From: Sinohyriopsis cumingii
Lineage: Eukaryota; Mollusca; Bivalvia; Unionida; Unionidae
Direction of reading: 5' to 3'
Length of the DNA stretch: 64,000 nucleotides
Assembly (NCBI GenBank): GCA_028554795.2
Contig: CM068842.1
Coordinates: forward strand, 24,524,590-24,588,589
Part shown: piece by piece, positions 53,901-64,000 of the stretch
How positions within the stretch are numbered: the stretch's first letter is position 1
Layout of the letters: every line of letters starts with the position of its first letter
Program-made: the position numbers and the translations under genes
The notes under the pieces: generated by a model
Database searches by the model: none
Told to the model about the DNA's origin: nothing
Seen by the model: only the letters and a program-made list of their open reading frames with translations

Positions 53901-56900
53901 ACAAAACTGCAATTAGTTAATTTTAATGGCTGGTTTGGGTTTGAAGCAGATGATGAATGATGGTAGTTCTGTCAAACGGAGCAGATTACAGTTAGAAACA
54001 ACCTTACATGTTACTTGAATTGATCTTTAATTTGCCTTGACAAGAATCATTAACAAAAATTTTTAATCTTCTAACATTCATTTTCATCTTAAGTGATTCA
54101 GCTCAAAGTATCCAAACCAGCCAAGTTAGGGCTTGACATCCTAAACATTTATGGCCACAAACCTTTGAGTTATTTTGCCTGATCACTACTAATGTTTGAA
54201 AAGTACTTGTAGTGCTGACCCAGACCATCATGTTATAACTAAGTTTAATGAATTGTAAATTGCAATGGTTGATAGTTTTATGACAAAGTTAATTGTCTAC
54301 ACTTGTTTGTAGAATTATCAGCAGAGGAGGAATAAGTGATTTCTGCACACAAATTAGCTATCTACTTTGAGAACTATTAAACCCAGGTTACAAATATAAT
54401 ATCCTGATCATTAAACCCTGGTGATGTGTGCAATGTACTGTTCATTAAACCCAGGTCATGTGTGTAATGTACTGTTCATTAAACCCAGGTCATGTGTGCA
54501 ATGTACTGTTCATGAAACCCAGGTCATGCGTGCAATGTACTGTTCATTAAACCCAGGTCATGTGTGTAATGTACGTTTCATTAAACCCTGGTGATGTGTG
54601 CAGTGTACTGTTCATTAAACCCAGGTCATGTGTGTAATGTACTGTTCATTAAACCAGAGGTCTCGGAAGTGCTTAATCACGCGTATTTAGACTCAATTTT
54701 TTAAATCTGGGATGCAGAAAATCATTTAGATGGGAGTCATCCGTACGCATGTAATAGGTGGGCAGCAAAATTCATGATGCCCCAGTACTAGACATCACTA
54801 TGAACTGCCACACTGCAGACATATATTGATGTGACAGTAAAATTGTTAAAGCTACATTAAAAATCCAAATCAACACAAACACACAGATAGATTGTTGTGT
54901 ATGTACTTATGCTTTTTTACTTATTTAAAACTTAACACAGTTTTAGGGAAATCTGTAATATATTTCAGAGGTCGATATGACATCAAGATGTACCCGACAT
55001 TCTTACAGCTTCATGGTAAAACATTTGACTACAAGATCCCATATACAACTGTTTTACGACTTTTTCTTCTGCCCCATAAAGATGGAAGACAGATATTCTT
55101 TGTGGTAAGTAAGTTGGGAGATTCTTGACATTTATTAACTTACATTTTTGTTGGAATAAAAAGTATGATAATCAAGTCTAAAGGAGATTGGGCATTTAGT
55201 TGATGATTTGTGTTAAATATTGCAGCATATACTTCATTATTTAAATTGTGTTGCTAGGCAGCAAGCAACTGTTTTCATGTTCTTTGAAAAGAATGTTTTG
55301 AAAATAATCTGCAAAGCAGTCCATAAATTTTATTTATAAGGATTGAATATTCATGAATTTAGCAAGAAAAATGAATTTTCAAAAAAATGTAAATGTGAAC
55401 AGCTGCATTGTTAGTTAGCATATCACCAAAGTTTTATTTATGACAATGCTGAATTACTTGAATTCAGGAAAACTTTATGACACTTAAATAATAATGATGT
55501 CCTAAACCTTTTCTAGTAATAAGTGTAGGAACAATAACAAGGACATATTGTCACACTCAAAAATGTTGGTCTGAAAAATAAAGTACTAGCATAGATGGCA
55601 GTGCCAGCAGGCAATTAAGACTTATAATTGGGAAGCAGTTGGTCAAATAATATGTTAATCATAGTATTTGAACAGATTAATAGAATCTGTATTTGGGTGG
55701 GACTGAAACATGCTGTTAATTTAGATCAGTATCTTCCTTCCACATATTTTGATGTCAATTTCAGGTCAGCATGGATCCTCCTATCAGTATTTTGATGTCA
55801 ATTTCAGGTCAGCTTGGATCCTTCTATCAATATTTTGATGTCAATTTCAGGTCAGCTTGGATCCTCCTATCAAACAGGGTCAGACCAGATACCACTTCCT
55901 GATCTTGCTGTTCTCTAAGGACGATGAAATCACCATGGAACTTGGACTGTCAGAGTAAGTACACTTTTTGTTTCAGCTGCATTAACATGATCTTCACTTT
56001 AAGGATAAGCAACTGTATTTGTTTTTCACCAGTAATTTTGCTTTTTCTTCTCATTTTTGTGGACCATGACATTTTTTTGTGTTGCATTCCATAATTACAT
56101 CTGAATTATATGTGTTGTTCTTCACATTATTTAGTAATATTTAGGTCACCTCCACATGGTTGAGAACTATTGTTTTATCCCCCTCATCAGTGTTGGAGCC
56201 TGTTTCAACATCTGCATCTGCACATACACATGTGTAAAGTAGAATTGTTTTTCAACCATTTATTCATCCTGGGTCCTAACAAAAGTTTTTGGTGGGTTTT
56301 GTAGCGCTTTCCCCACAGCGAAAGGGTTGAGAATACTAATGTTGTGCATACATTATTTGTACATTCATTTTCAAGTCATTGTATTTAAGTCTGTTTGTTT
56401 TTACGCATTGTATGTACTGTTATAACAGGAATCATCCAACTTGGCAAGGGAATGCATCAAGATTAGTACCACACTGTCTACCAGTTTGACCTACCAGTAC
56501 CATATTATTGTTAGTTATATTGATTTTAATGACCATTTTGTGACATTACGTTATAGCTCTCAACAGGCTTACAATCTCAGGTGTTTCAGTTGGCTTTATA
56601 ACTGGATGAATGGAAGCAACCCTTAACATCTTTTCGGCAAGAATTCTTTAAATAGTTAAGAGATAGTTTCAGTATCAGCATATCTCTGGAGTCGAAAATA
56701 TACCATCGAATATTCAGTCACTGTTTGAAAAATATGAGGTTTCAAATTAGAAGATATCACTATTGGATATACACCTGTGACACCGGGAAGATCCTTGAAT
56801 AAAACCCCATAAATTGATATTGTGAGCCCTCTACCTCCCACTTGATAAGCACAGTTTGTATCTCCTGCAAAACTAATGTCAGCAAATATTTTTCTCTTAT

Positions 56901-59900
56901 TTCAGGGATGATCTACAGAAAAAGTATGAAGGAAAACTGGAAAAAGAAATGTCTGGGCCAGAATACGAAGTTGTGAGTCGTATATTCAAATCTGTCACCA
57001 ACAGAAAAATTACAGTGCCTGGATCTTTCAAAGGGTAATTGTCATTATTTTACTAGTTAACTTCTGCTGAAATTCAATAAGTTATAATTGATTTAATGTT
57101 CTGATGGTATTTCTCACCTAATCATTAGTTTAGGTAATTGTTGATTATTTGGACTTTGTTGTTCTGCCTTAGGTAAGAGGAGATAAAAGGATTTGTTGAA
57201 AATAACATGCTATGGATAACATCTTTAAATTTGTACAATTATTTCACAAGGTACAAATTACAAGAGTTTTTTTTTAATGTCAGTAACATAAAAAGTACAA
57301 GCTGTAGACAGGCAGTTTTAAAGATGGAACATAAATAAAGCATTACAGTATTGCAAGAAAAAGTTGGGTTTTGTTTAAGTTATATTTTTGAAAGAAGTTG
57401 AGATGCAAGACTTAGACCAAATGAAAGATGGTATAATTAGACAAACATGCAGTTAATTGGCATTCACAGTATGAACTGAAAGGTGAAAAGCACATTTACA
57501 CAATGACACCTAAAGCAGATTTGAATCGTGCAGAATTTGTTCTCATTTGATCAAGCTGGCTGTTACAGCTTCTGGTGGCATTAAATTTAAAAGAAAGCTT
57601 ACTGGTCTGAATGATGTATGTTTCATACAAAACTGTCAGAATAGTGTATGTTACCTACAAAACTGTCAGAATAGTGTATGTTACCTACAAAACTGTCAGA
57701 ATAGTGTATGTCACCTACAAAACTGTCAGAATAGTGTATGTTACCTACAAAACCGTGTCTGAATAGTGTATGTTACATACAACCCTCAGAATAGTGTATG
57801 TTACATATAAAACTATGAATGATATGTTCCAAAACTGTATCTGAATGATGTATGTTACATATAAAACTATCTGGATGATGTATGTTTAATGCAAAACTGT
57901 GAGTGATATACGTTACATACAAAACTGTCTGAATGATGTATGTTACATACTAACTGTCCAAATAAAACTGTGTCCAAAGATGTACATTTGAATACAAAAA
58001 CTCTAAAATAGTTCTTTTCATTAGTCAGAAAACAGATCAAGTGAAATAAATGGGGTAGCAGTGAAAAACTTTGGCCAATTTAATTGTCTCGTGACCACTT
58101 CATCATATACTGGGGTTGTAAAGTTTACTTATACGATTTATTTGGTAAGGGACCATTTTGTAAACAAATAATGCTGCCAGTGAAGATCACTGATTGGAAT
58201 GGAAAGAGATAGACCAAACTGTAGTTAGTATTTTCTAAGATAAATGTTGTATATAATAAAATAGAAAAAGACCCGATTTATTATTTTTGAGTGGTTTGAG
58301 ATTCTTAAAAGGAGAGTTCACATGAATACATGTTTAACTATATGGTTTTGAAGAATAAATCTTCCTGTATGTTTATCAATTTCATCAACATTACCATTAA
58401 ATATGCACACTTCATACCAGTGGTCTAATATGCTCTGAGTAAATCACCTGAAATTTTATATCATTTTTTAATCACAGCAACTCCGGCACACCTGAAATTT
58501 TATATCATTTTTTTAATCACAGCAATTCAGGCACACCTGAAATTTTATATCCTTTTTTATTCACAGCAACTCAGGCACACCTGCAATTAGTTGTTCATAC
58601 AGAGCAGCTACTGGCCTTCTGTACCCACTAGAGAGGGGTTTCATCTTTGTCCATAAGCCCCCTGTACACATACGATTTGATGAAATTTCTACTGTCAATT
58701 TTGCAAGAAGTGCTGGAAGTACCAGGTCTTTTGACTTTGATGTGGAGACTAAAACGGGAACCGTCTACACGTTCAGCAGCATTGAAAAGTAAGTTCATTG
58801 TATCTCTTCAAAGTTGAAGTAAAATTCATTTGATACAGTTTAAAATAGTATGAAACTGTGTTAGAAAATTCATTAAAATGAAAATAATCAGGAAAGCATT
58901 GGAAACTTTATTTACATGTAAGAAAATGTGCAAAGTGTTGTGGCATTATTCATGATCATATCTATCATTCTTTTCAACAGAAGTTTAGATCATGGTCACA
59001 AGATCATACTTTTTCATTAGTCCAGGAAGTTTTAATTTTTTTATTGAAAATATCAAAAAGTAAATTTTCTTGAGAAAATAATGCAGGAACTTTTGTGATG
59101 TTCACAATTTGCATATACCATTTTACACTTGCTTATAAGTTTGGCCCAACTTAGACCAACATAGACCCTCATCTGTGACTCAGTGCATAGAGTGTCCACA
59201 AATCCAGGTCTGTTTTTTTTTTGTTCTACTGATCGCTCCTAGCTAACTGCATACACCCAGATCTCCCAGTGCATTATGAGATGGCTAATATGGTTTTCAC
59301 TAGTTGGACTCCACTTGAAAGCAAGTAAAAATGATATTTCCCAAACCCTTTAATGTATTCTCAACACACTTGGCCAGAATAATTAGAAGTTAAGACAGTT
59401 CATTCTCTGACTTGCTTGTTTGCCACTTTGGCATTGCAACGAAAGATACATAGAAAATTTGTGTTCGTTGCTTACATTGCTTAAACTCTTTGAGAAATTT
59501 GATGAGTCATTCTTGCCTTTTTGACCATGGGTCAAAGTCACAAAAAATGTGCATTAATGTTTTGGATAAATTTTCCATTTGCTTATATTTCCAAAATTTC
59601 ATTGTAAGTTCTCATCATACTTTGCACGTATCAATATGGAACTGAGATAATTCATTCTATGAGAGACTTGCTCACCCCATTGACCTTGGGGTCAAGGTCA
59701 GTTATAACATAATTTCACCAAGATTTTGATACAAGTATTTGGGTTTTTTTCTTTCTTCTTTTCATTTGGTTATATTTCCTAGACCCTTTGATTAATTATA
59801 GTTAGGACAAATGATAATGAAGTTAAGACATCTGGTTCTTGGACACACTTACTCCTTTGACCTTATGTTTTATCATTTGCTTGACATGTGATTCTTGGTC

Positions 59901-62213
59901 TTCAAGTTGAATATAGAGTAGGTCATGCATCCCTGTTTTGGCACCAGAAATAATTCACTAATTGTGGCTTTATTTGGACAGATTGATAATTATATCACAG
60001 GACTTTATGTAAAATGGAGGAAGAGGTTATCCTAATATTCAGCTTTTGTTGGTTCAGAATTTTGAATTATCAAGGAAAGCCTGTGGGACAAAACATTTTA
60101 TCATCTTGATGTATTGAAGTATATTTTACTATCATGGATCATTTGGATCATTATTGTCTTACTATTCCAACTGTCCCTGATCATGCATATAGAATATAAT
60201 GTTGTAACACAGATGGTGACATACCATATGGCATCATGATTTGAATGCTTAGAAAAAATTTAATTTTGAAACAGTGGCATCAAAGGGTTAAGGAGAATAA
60301 CATTTGTGTTAAAGTCATAAATTCATTAATGTAGTCTAGTACAGTATAATTACAGGGATTGGAAAATAAGATACTCCTATAGAACCATTTGATTTGCAGT
60401 TCTTTTTCTTGTTTTATTTATGAAACTGTAATGATGTCACTGGACCTCAATGTCACATTTATTCCATGAGTACCAGTGCAAGGGATTCACATTTATTCCT
60501 GGAGTACCAATGCATGGGATTCACATATATTCCTGGAGTACCAATGCATGGGATTCACATTTATTCCTGGAGTACCAATGCATGAGAGTCACATTTAATG
60601 CCTGGAGTACCAATGCATGGGATTCACATTTAATGCCTGGAGTACCAATATACAGGATTTTCTGCTAGCTAAATGCAATGAACTTAATTTTCTTCTCATA
60701 TGTTGCAGTATCTCAAGATAATAATAGACAAAAAAGAATAAACAAATCCAAAGTTGTTGTTGTGGCTTTTAACGCCATTTTTCAGCACACGATAGGCTAT
60801 GCATGGCAACCAGTATTAATGGTGGATGAAGAACCTGAGAAGAACCACCGACCCACGAGAAGCTGCTGGCAAGCTTTCTCACATACCCACATTGGCCGAA
60901 TCCTAGACTCGAACCCACGCAGACAGAGGTGAGATGGCAGTGATCCGAAATGGAGAGCGCTTTAGACCACTCGGCCACTTGTGACCCCCCAAATCCAAAG
61001 TATTAACATTCCTGTAATAAATTGTAAATAGTGGTAAGTGTCATGCTAGCAGAAAATTTTACTTACAAAATGATTTTATTTTTTAGAGATGAATGTGGGA
61101 AACTCTTTGAATTTGCAAAAATCACATTTATTCATGCAGTACCAGTTTGGGGGATTTCATTAATGTAATTTTCTTTTTTGATTTTGTTTTTTCATTTTCT
61201 TTTTTTGCAGAAAATTATGCTTACATAATTTTTTTATTTTTTTAGAGATGAATATGGGAAGCTCTTTGATTTTGTATCAGGCAAGAAGTTGAGAGTGAAG
61301 AACATTGGTGGCAAGGGAGGAGTAAGTCCATTAGACATTGTATAGCAGTTTATACTTTAGTGGTTTTTCTGTTGTAAAGTTGCAAAATACCTCATAGCCA
61401 CAGTTGAGTATACAACTTCTTAGATGCTCATTGGTTTGTTTACTGCAACTGACAGTGACATTAGAGTAATCTGTGTGAAGCAGCAAATGAACCTATTGGG
61501 CTGTTTAATTTAGTTTAAATTATTTACTAAAATGTTGAATTTTATTTTGCCGTCTTTATACATCTTCATTATTTCATTTAAAAGTTGCATTGCAACAGTT
61601 TTGTTCAAACCAACATATACTTTCATGCAAGCAGGGTCAAAGTTGAAGGTCAAGAAGTATATAGAGATAATCTCTTCATCATCACTCAATTGCATCACAA
61701 CAGGTGAATTTTAAAGGGACCGTAATCATGGTATTTTCTCTTCCTAAAACCTCGAGCTTAAATAATTATTTCTTATTGTAGTTCTCTTTTAATAATGCAG
61801 ATCTCATGCACACCTAAAGGTCATTTTTTCAGATACTGCTTGATATTCATGGTGCCTGGTAATTAATGTCAATAAATAAATTTTAGTGCACTAAGGACAA
61901 ATATATCAAAATGTAGAGAGAGGTAGTGGATGGTTGCTTCTTGTAGAAGAGCTTGTATGTTGAGAGAGAGAGAGAGAGCCAGCCAGTACAAATTCTTAGT
62001 GGTTGTTTGCTTGTTGTAGATGCACTTGAATGCAGAGACGTAGATACACATTTGTATTGGTTATTTGTTTATTATAGATGACCTCGTATGCAGAAGACAT
62101 GATGGACAGTGATGAGGACGACAACCATGATGCATACATGGTGCGAATGAAAGCTGAGGGCAAAGAGAGGGAAGAGGAGGAAGACATGGACTTTGATAGT
62201 GATGACAGTTCAG
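38939..62213 (+). CDS. SSRP1: SSRP1, FACT complex subunit (exons 1-11, 3' end outside)
   Basis: SSRP1 pairs with SPT16 in FACT, the chaperone that removes and rebuilds H2A-H2B during transcription and replication. Coding exons: 38939-38992, 41603-41788, 45843-45948, 46260-46447, 52540-52634, 54969-55104, 55851-55954, 56906-57034, 58567-58788, 61246-61321, 62078-62213. Together these give 1432 bases, about 477 codons, in phase at every junction with GT-AG borders. The product covers the N-terminal domain, the tandem PH (SSrecog) domains with [14 protein letters not shown] and [18 protein letters not shown], and the start of the acidic region ([12 protein letters not shown]). The HMG box lies beyond 64000. 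The first coding exon has an acceptor-like CAG just upstream (about 38888), so a non-coding exon should lie further left. Confidence 0.96.
41603..41788 (+). CDS. SSRP1: SSRP1 coding exon 2
   Basis: TTTTCACAG acceptor and GTAAAA donor, 62 codons. Encodes [20 protein letters not shown] through HRYDGFKDT. Confidence 0.95.
43925..44355 (+). pseudogene. Zinc-finger transposon-like gene fragment in SSRP1 intron 2
   Basis: A 64-codon frame at 43955-44149 (open further back to about 43930) reads [17 protein letters not shown] and [12 protein letters not shown], then [16 protein letters not shown]: a C-x2-C...H-x4-H finger of the kind found at the N-terminus of some transposase-derived proteins. Past the stop, K-rich sequence continues in broken frames to about 44355. 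Likely a transposon or processed relic; family not assigned. Confidence 0.5.
45843..45948 (+). CDS. SSRP1: SSRP1 coding exon 3
   Basis: Encodes [20 protein letters not shown] through WNWGLAKFE, ending in phase 1 at donor GTATGA. Confidence 0.95.
46260..46447 (+). CDS. SSRP1: SSRP1 coding exon 4
   Basis: TTCTTCCAG acceptor; encodes [37 protein letters not shown] and on to DPVQ; donor GTAATA. Confidence 0.96.
46758..47447. repeat. 44-bp minisatellite x about 15 in SSRP1 intron 4
   Basis: Unit TTTAGTGGATACACACCTAA followed by TTGCTAAGTTTGTAATGACAGTTC, with few substitutions (TACATACC, TATATCT variants). No unique spacers, so not a CRISPR. Confidence 0.95.
48652..48968 (-). mobile_element. tRNA-headed SINE, second family, copy 2 (decayed)
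   Basis: Minus-strand match to 37361-37682 including the head (GGTTAGAGC-like with mutations) and the middle CAGGATAATGTGACTGGGTGG. Confidence 0.75.
51305..51722. repeat. Direct duplication of about 212 bp in SSRP1 intron 4
   Basis: 51309-51520 and 51521-51722 share GTTTAACTTGTTGTACATAT, CCCTTTACC, TTTGACCCCCTGTTTTG and CACCACTAGGGGATACA stretches. A related single copy is near 39690-39780. Confidence 0.7.
52540..52634 (+). CDS. SSRP1: SSRP1 coding exon 5
   Basis: TTATTGCAG acceptor; encodes [20 protein letters not shown] through CLTPR (phase 2); donor GTAAGA. Confidence 0.96.
53502..53625. repeat. 29-bp tandem repeat x about 4 in intron 5
   Basis: Unit ATATAACCAGGCAGTCAACC followed by TCAGTAGTG. 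Confidence 0.85.
54376..54655. repeat. 33-34 bp tandem repeat x about 8 in intron 5
   Basis: Unit ATTAAACCCAGGTCATGTGT followed by GTAATGTACTGTTC with variants. Confidence 0.85.
54766..54880 (+). repeat. 3' fragment of second-family SINE
   Basis: Matches the end of 37361-37682 (ATGCCCCAGTACTAGACATC and the AAAATTGTTAAAGCTA tail). Confidence 0.7.
54969..55104 (+). CDS. SSRP1: SSRP1 coding exon 6
   Basis: TATTTCAG acceptor; encodes [19 protein letters not shown] through RQIFFV; donor GTAAGT. One of the most conserved stretches. Confidence 0.97.
55749..55850. repeat. 43-bp tandem repeat carrying the exon 7 acceptor
   Basis: The unit TTTTGATGTCAATTTCAG followed by GTCAGC(A/T)TGGATCC occurs three times, with acceptor-like AG|GTCAGC at 55765, 55808 and 55851. 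Only the last is in frame with the exon. Confidence 0.85.
55851..55954 (+). CDS. SSRP1: SSRP1 coding exon 7
   Basis: Encodes [18 protein letters not shown] through LGLS; enters phase 0 and leaves phase 2; donor GTAAGT. The acceptor was chosen as the third of three tandem copies because only it keeps the frame. Confidence 0.93.
56906..57034 (+). CDS. SSRP1: SSRP1 coding exon 8
   Basis: TTATTTCAG acceptor; encodes [17 protein letters not shown] through [13 protein letters not shown]; ends phase 2; donor GTAATT. Confidence 0.95.
57612..57960. repeat. 30-bp tandem repeat in intron 8
   Basis: Unit GTATGTTACCTACAAAACTG followed by TCAGAATAGT, about five close copies then decaying ones. The open frame across it is a repeat artefact. 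Confidence 0.85.
58446..58566. repeat. 44-45 bp tandem repeat carrying the exon 9 acceptor
   Basis: CACCTGAAATTTTATATC followed by a T-run, AATCACAG and CAACTC(C/A)GGCACAC. Acceptor-like AG|CAA at 58478, 58523 and 58567. Confidence 0.85.
58567..58788 (+). CDS. SSRP1: SSRP1 coding exon 9
   Basis: Encodes [19 protein letters not shown], the PH2 region [12 protein letters not shown] and FTFSSIEK-like end; phase 2 in and out; donor GTAAGT. Confidence 0.95.
60448..60658. repeat. 33-bp tandem repeat x about 6 in intron 9
   Basis: Unit GGATTCACATTTATTCCTGG followed by AGTACCAATGCAT. A single related unit lies at 61120-61155 after the exon 10 look-alike. Confidence 0.85.
60754..60990 (-). mobile_element. 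tRNA-derived SINE with (CAA)n tail, copy 2
   Basis: Same family as 32471-32724. Perfect 10-bp duplication AAATCCAAAG at 60744-60753 and 60991-61000. Confidence 0.88.
61081..61135 (+). pseudogene. SSRP1: Exon 10 look-alike (duplicated 5' part)
   Basis: TTTTAG followed by AGATGAATGTGGGAAACTC and TTTGAATTTGC copies the acceptor and first 31 or so bases of exon 10, 159 bases upstream of it. After that the similarity is lost, and no donor completes it. Confidence 0.7.
61246..61321 (+). CDS. SSRP1: SSRP1 coding exon 10
   Basis: Encodes [19 protein letters not shown] through GGKGG; phase 2 to 0; donor GTAAGT. Confidence 0.94.
62078..62213 (+). CDS. SSRP1: SSRP1 coding exon 11
   Basis: TTATTATAG acceptor; encodes [20 protein letters not shown] and an acidic/charged run to DSDDSS; leaves phase 1 at donor GTGAGA. 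No further SSRP1 exon found by 64000. Confidence 0.92.
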
Positions 62214-62889
62214 GTGAGATACAGAAAGATCTTTTCTCATTCAAAATTGAAAGTAAACTGCGTAATGAAAACAGCAGATACTTCACTATGTTCTAAGATT
62301 GACTGAACATCATAGTGGTTCATAGGGTTGTAGCTTATAGGTTTCTCTGGTGTGCAGTGAATAAAAGAACATAACTCCCTCATAATTGGATGTTTGCAGG
62401 TTAGTCTTAAAGCAAAGTCTCTTTTGGTTTTCAGAGTAGAGGGGTTATATTTTCTCTTTTAGGGAAAATTCTGGACCAGAGAAACATTTAGTTTTGAGAG
62501 GATTTCACTTGACTGTGATTTTATGTTGAAAGGTTTCATTGTATATCACTTGGTAAATTATAATATATAAACATCAGTATTGTTTTATATTTTCATTTAT
62601 AACATAATAAAGTGTATTGAGTTCAGTGACATTTATCATTACCAGACTGTATGGCTGGCTTGCTCTAGGACTAAAGAAGAGCCTATTGATTTGCAGGTCC
62701 AAACGTCAAGATCACCGCATGAAAGTAGAAAAATGAAAAATATTTTGTGCACAATTGTATTAGTTCTACACAATAAACCTGGACCAGAGTTTGTGGATAG
62801 CTAGCATAGGGACAAAGGAAGAAGCCTGTTGATTTTGGGCACAGAAGTCAAGTGGCTGAAAATGATTTCTTTACAGAACTTCAGTAGCT

Positions 62890-63030
62890 TGCCAGTAGCT
62901 TTTCATGGGTCAGTGGTTCTTTTAGGGGTTTTCCTGGGTTCTTCCTCCACCATTGATACTGGCCACCATGTATAGCCTATCTTGGGCTGAAAAATGTCAT
63001 TAAACCCTACAACAACAATAACAACAACAG
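62890..63030 (+). mobile_element. (CAA)n-tailed SINE, 5'-truncated copy 3
   Basis: Plus-strand match to the 3' half of the family: TTTTCCTGGGTTCTTCCTCC, then ATTGATACTGGCCACCATG, ending in ACAACAACAATAACAACAAC. Confidence 0.7.
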
Positions 63031-64000
63031 CATACCTTGTCCAGATGTCAGGATGGATGGTCATATCAACTTAAGGTTATCATTAATACACTATAGCAAT
63101 AATTTTGCTGGTTTAGAATGAAAATGGGATTCTTCTGACCTCCAGCATGGTACCATAAAGCCTGCAAGAATCTTATCACTACTTCTTTTGAATGAATGGT
63201 ATTATAAAGCACTTGTTTCAAAATACAGTTGGTTCTGACTGAAACTGGTCTGACTACCAGCATGCCCACATTTTTGTGGAGTTGGACATAATTTGTTGTT
63301 ACGGTACTTCATTGAGTTTATTGACCACAGTAACTGTACATATACAAATGAATTTTTTTGACTAGACTTTGTACTTAGTTCCAGTAAACAAGTTCATAAT
63401 CAGATCTCCTATTTTATGTTTTTTATCAACGGCCTGACTCTGGTTTTTAGTTCTTTTTAGGATTACAGATAACTAGGAATGGATTTCTATGTAAATCAGT
63501 TTGTGGATGTATCTAAACAACACCTGGAATGATGTCAGATCACTAACTTGGCTTTTTAAAAAAAAAGTTATTGAATTAGACAAATTTTGCATGTGGGTAT
63601 AGTTTAACAGTTTGAGATGAGTGCATTGGTCTTCTATCCATCATATCTGGTTCCGAGTCATTAAGGCCATGACAACGTATTATGTTCACACATTCAGTTT
63701 TAATGTAGGCATGTTAACTTTGACATATAGATTCTGTGAGCCTTGTCAAGCAAAAGAGTTTCATATATTTCATTTTAAATTAGCACAAATGTAAGATTCT
63801 GTTTAGTGCATGATTTTAAAAAATGGTTTTAATTTACCGAACCACAGAATAGTATAGTGAAAAATGACTGAAATAATCTAGATGTTTCATTCATTTCACA
63901 ATTTCCTTGCATGACAATATGACATCATCTCTGGTATCATAAGATATTATTTTATGTGTTACATGTATAAAAATTATGATATAGGTATAATAATGTAAAC

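Noticed and set aside
57547..57762. Repeat protein with [10 protein letters not shown] units
   Set aside because: The frame is produced by a 30-bp minisatellite inside an SSRP1 intron.
60450..60668. Repeat protein in SSRP1 intron 9
   Set aside because: Same reason: a 33-bp minisatellite whose length is a multiple of three.

Overview
This is a window of an animal nuclear genome, most likely a mollusc. The flanks are AT-rich, with long introns, tRNA-derived SINEs, MITEs and minisatellites. From 38,939 rightward, 11 spliced coding exons encode about 477 residues of the FACT histone chaperone subunit SSRP1 on the + strand; the gene continues past the window. The species call is inference from protein character and SINE style. 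The left 6.5 kb holds no convincing gene.

The centre is one complete Maverick/Polinton (adintovirus-like) DNA transposon or virus at 6,811-26,549 (19,739 bp). It has 317-bp terminal inverted repeats (TIRs) of equal length, nearly identical, and a perfect 6-bp target duplication TTCGAC. In order it carries a minus-strand mini-gene, a Q-rich coiled-coil gene, a two-zinc-knuckle gene (-), protein-primed DNA polymerase B, a BIR (IAP-type) gene, a duplicated unknown gene, a small gene, a membrane-anchored protein, the packaging ATPase, two basic/GG-hydrophobic core-like proteins, a proline-rich coiled-coil protein, a chromodomain integrase, a two-helix membrane protein, minor capsid, a pVI-like protein, the major capsid gene, a Cys-rich protein and an adenain-like protease. 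The polymerase frame is shifted once and the capsid gene has two in-frame stops, so this copy is probably not autonomous.

The most unusual feature is at both ends of the element. Small genes there end in a hairpin matching the metazoan replication-dependent histone mRNA 3' end: a 6-bp GC-rich stem, TTTC loop, ACCCA-type flank, then a purine-rich GAAAAGAAAT element like the U7 snRNA target. Five such hairpins are seen, two of them inside the TIRs pointing outward. Three mini-genes at 24.1-26.2 kb form an array sharing a promoter module. This suggests a virus-like element tying some transcripts to host S phase through SLBP and U7; that function is inference.

The Polinton sits inside the zinc-knuckle gene of an older, decayed relative, whose remains lie at 6,597-6,804 and from 26,556 to about 34,400. 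The old copy has lost the polymerase core, integrase, capsid and protease but keeps decayed ATPase, membrane-protein and core-protein genes and its own decayed mini-gene array. A further oddity is in SSRP1: at exons 7, 9, 10 and 11 the 3' splice site plus the first bases of the exon are repeated just upstream.
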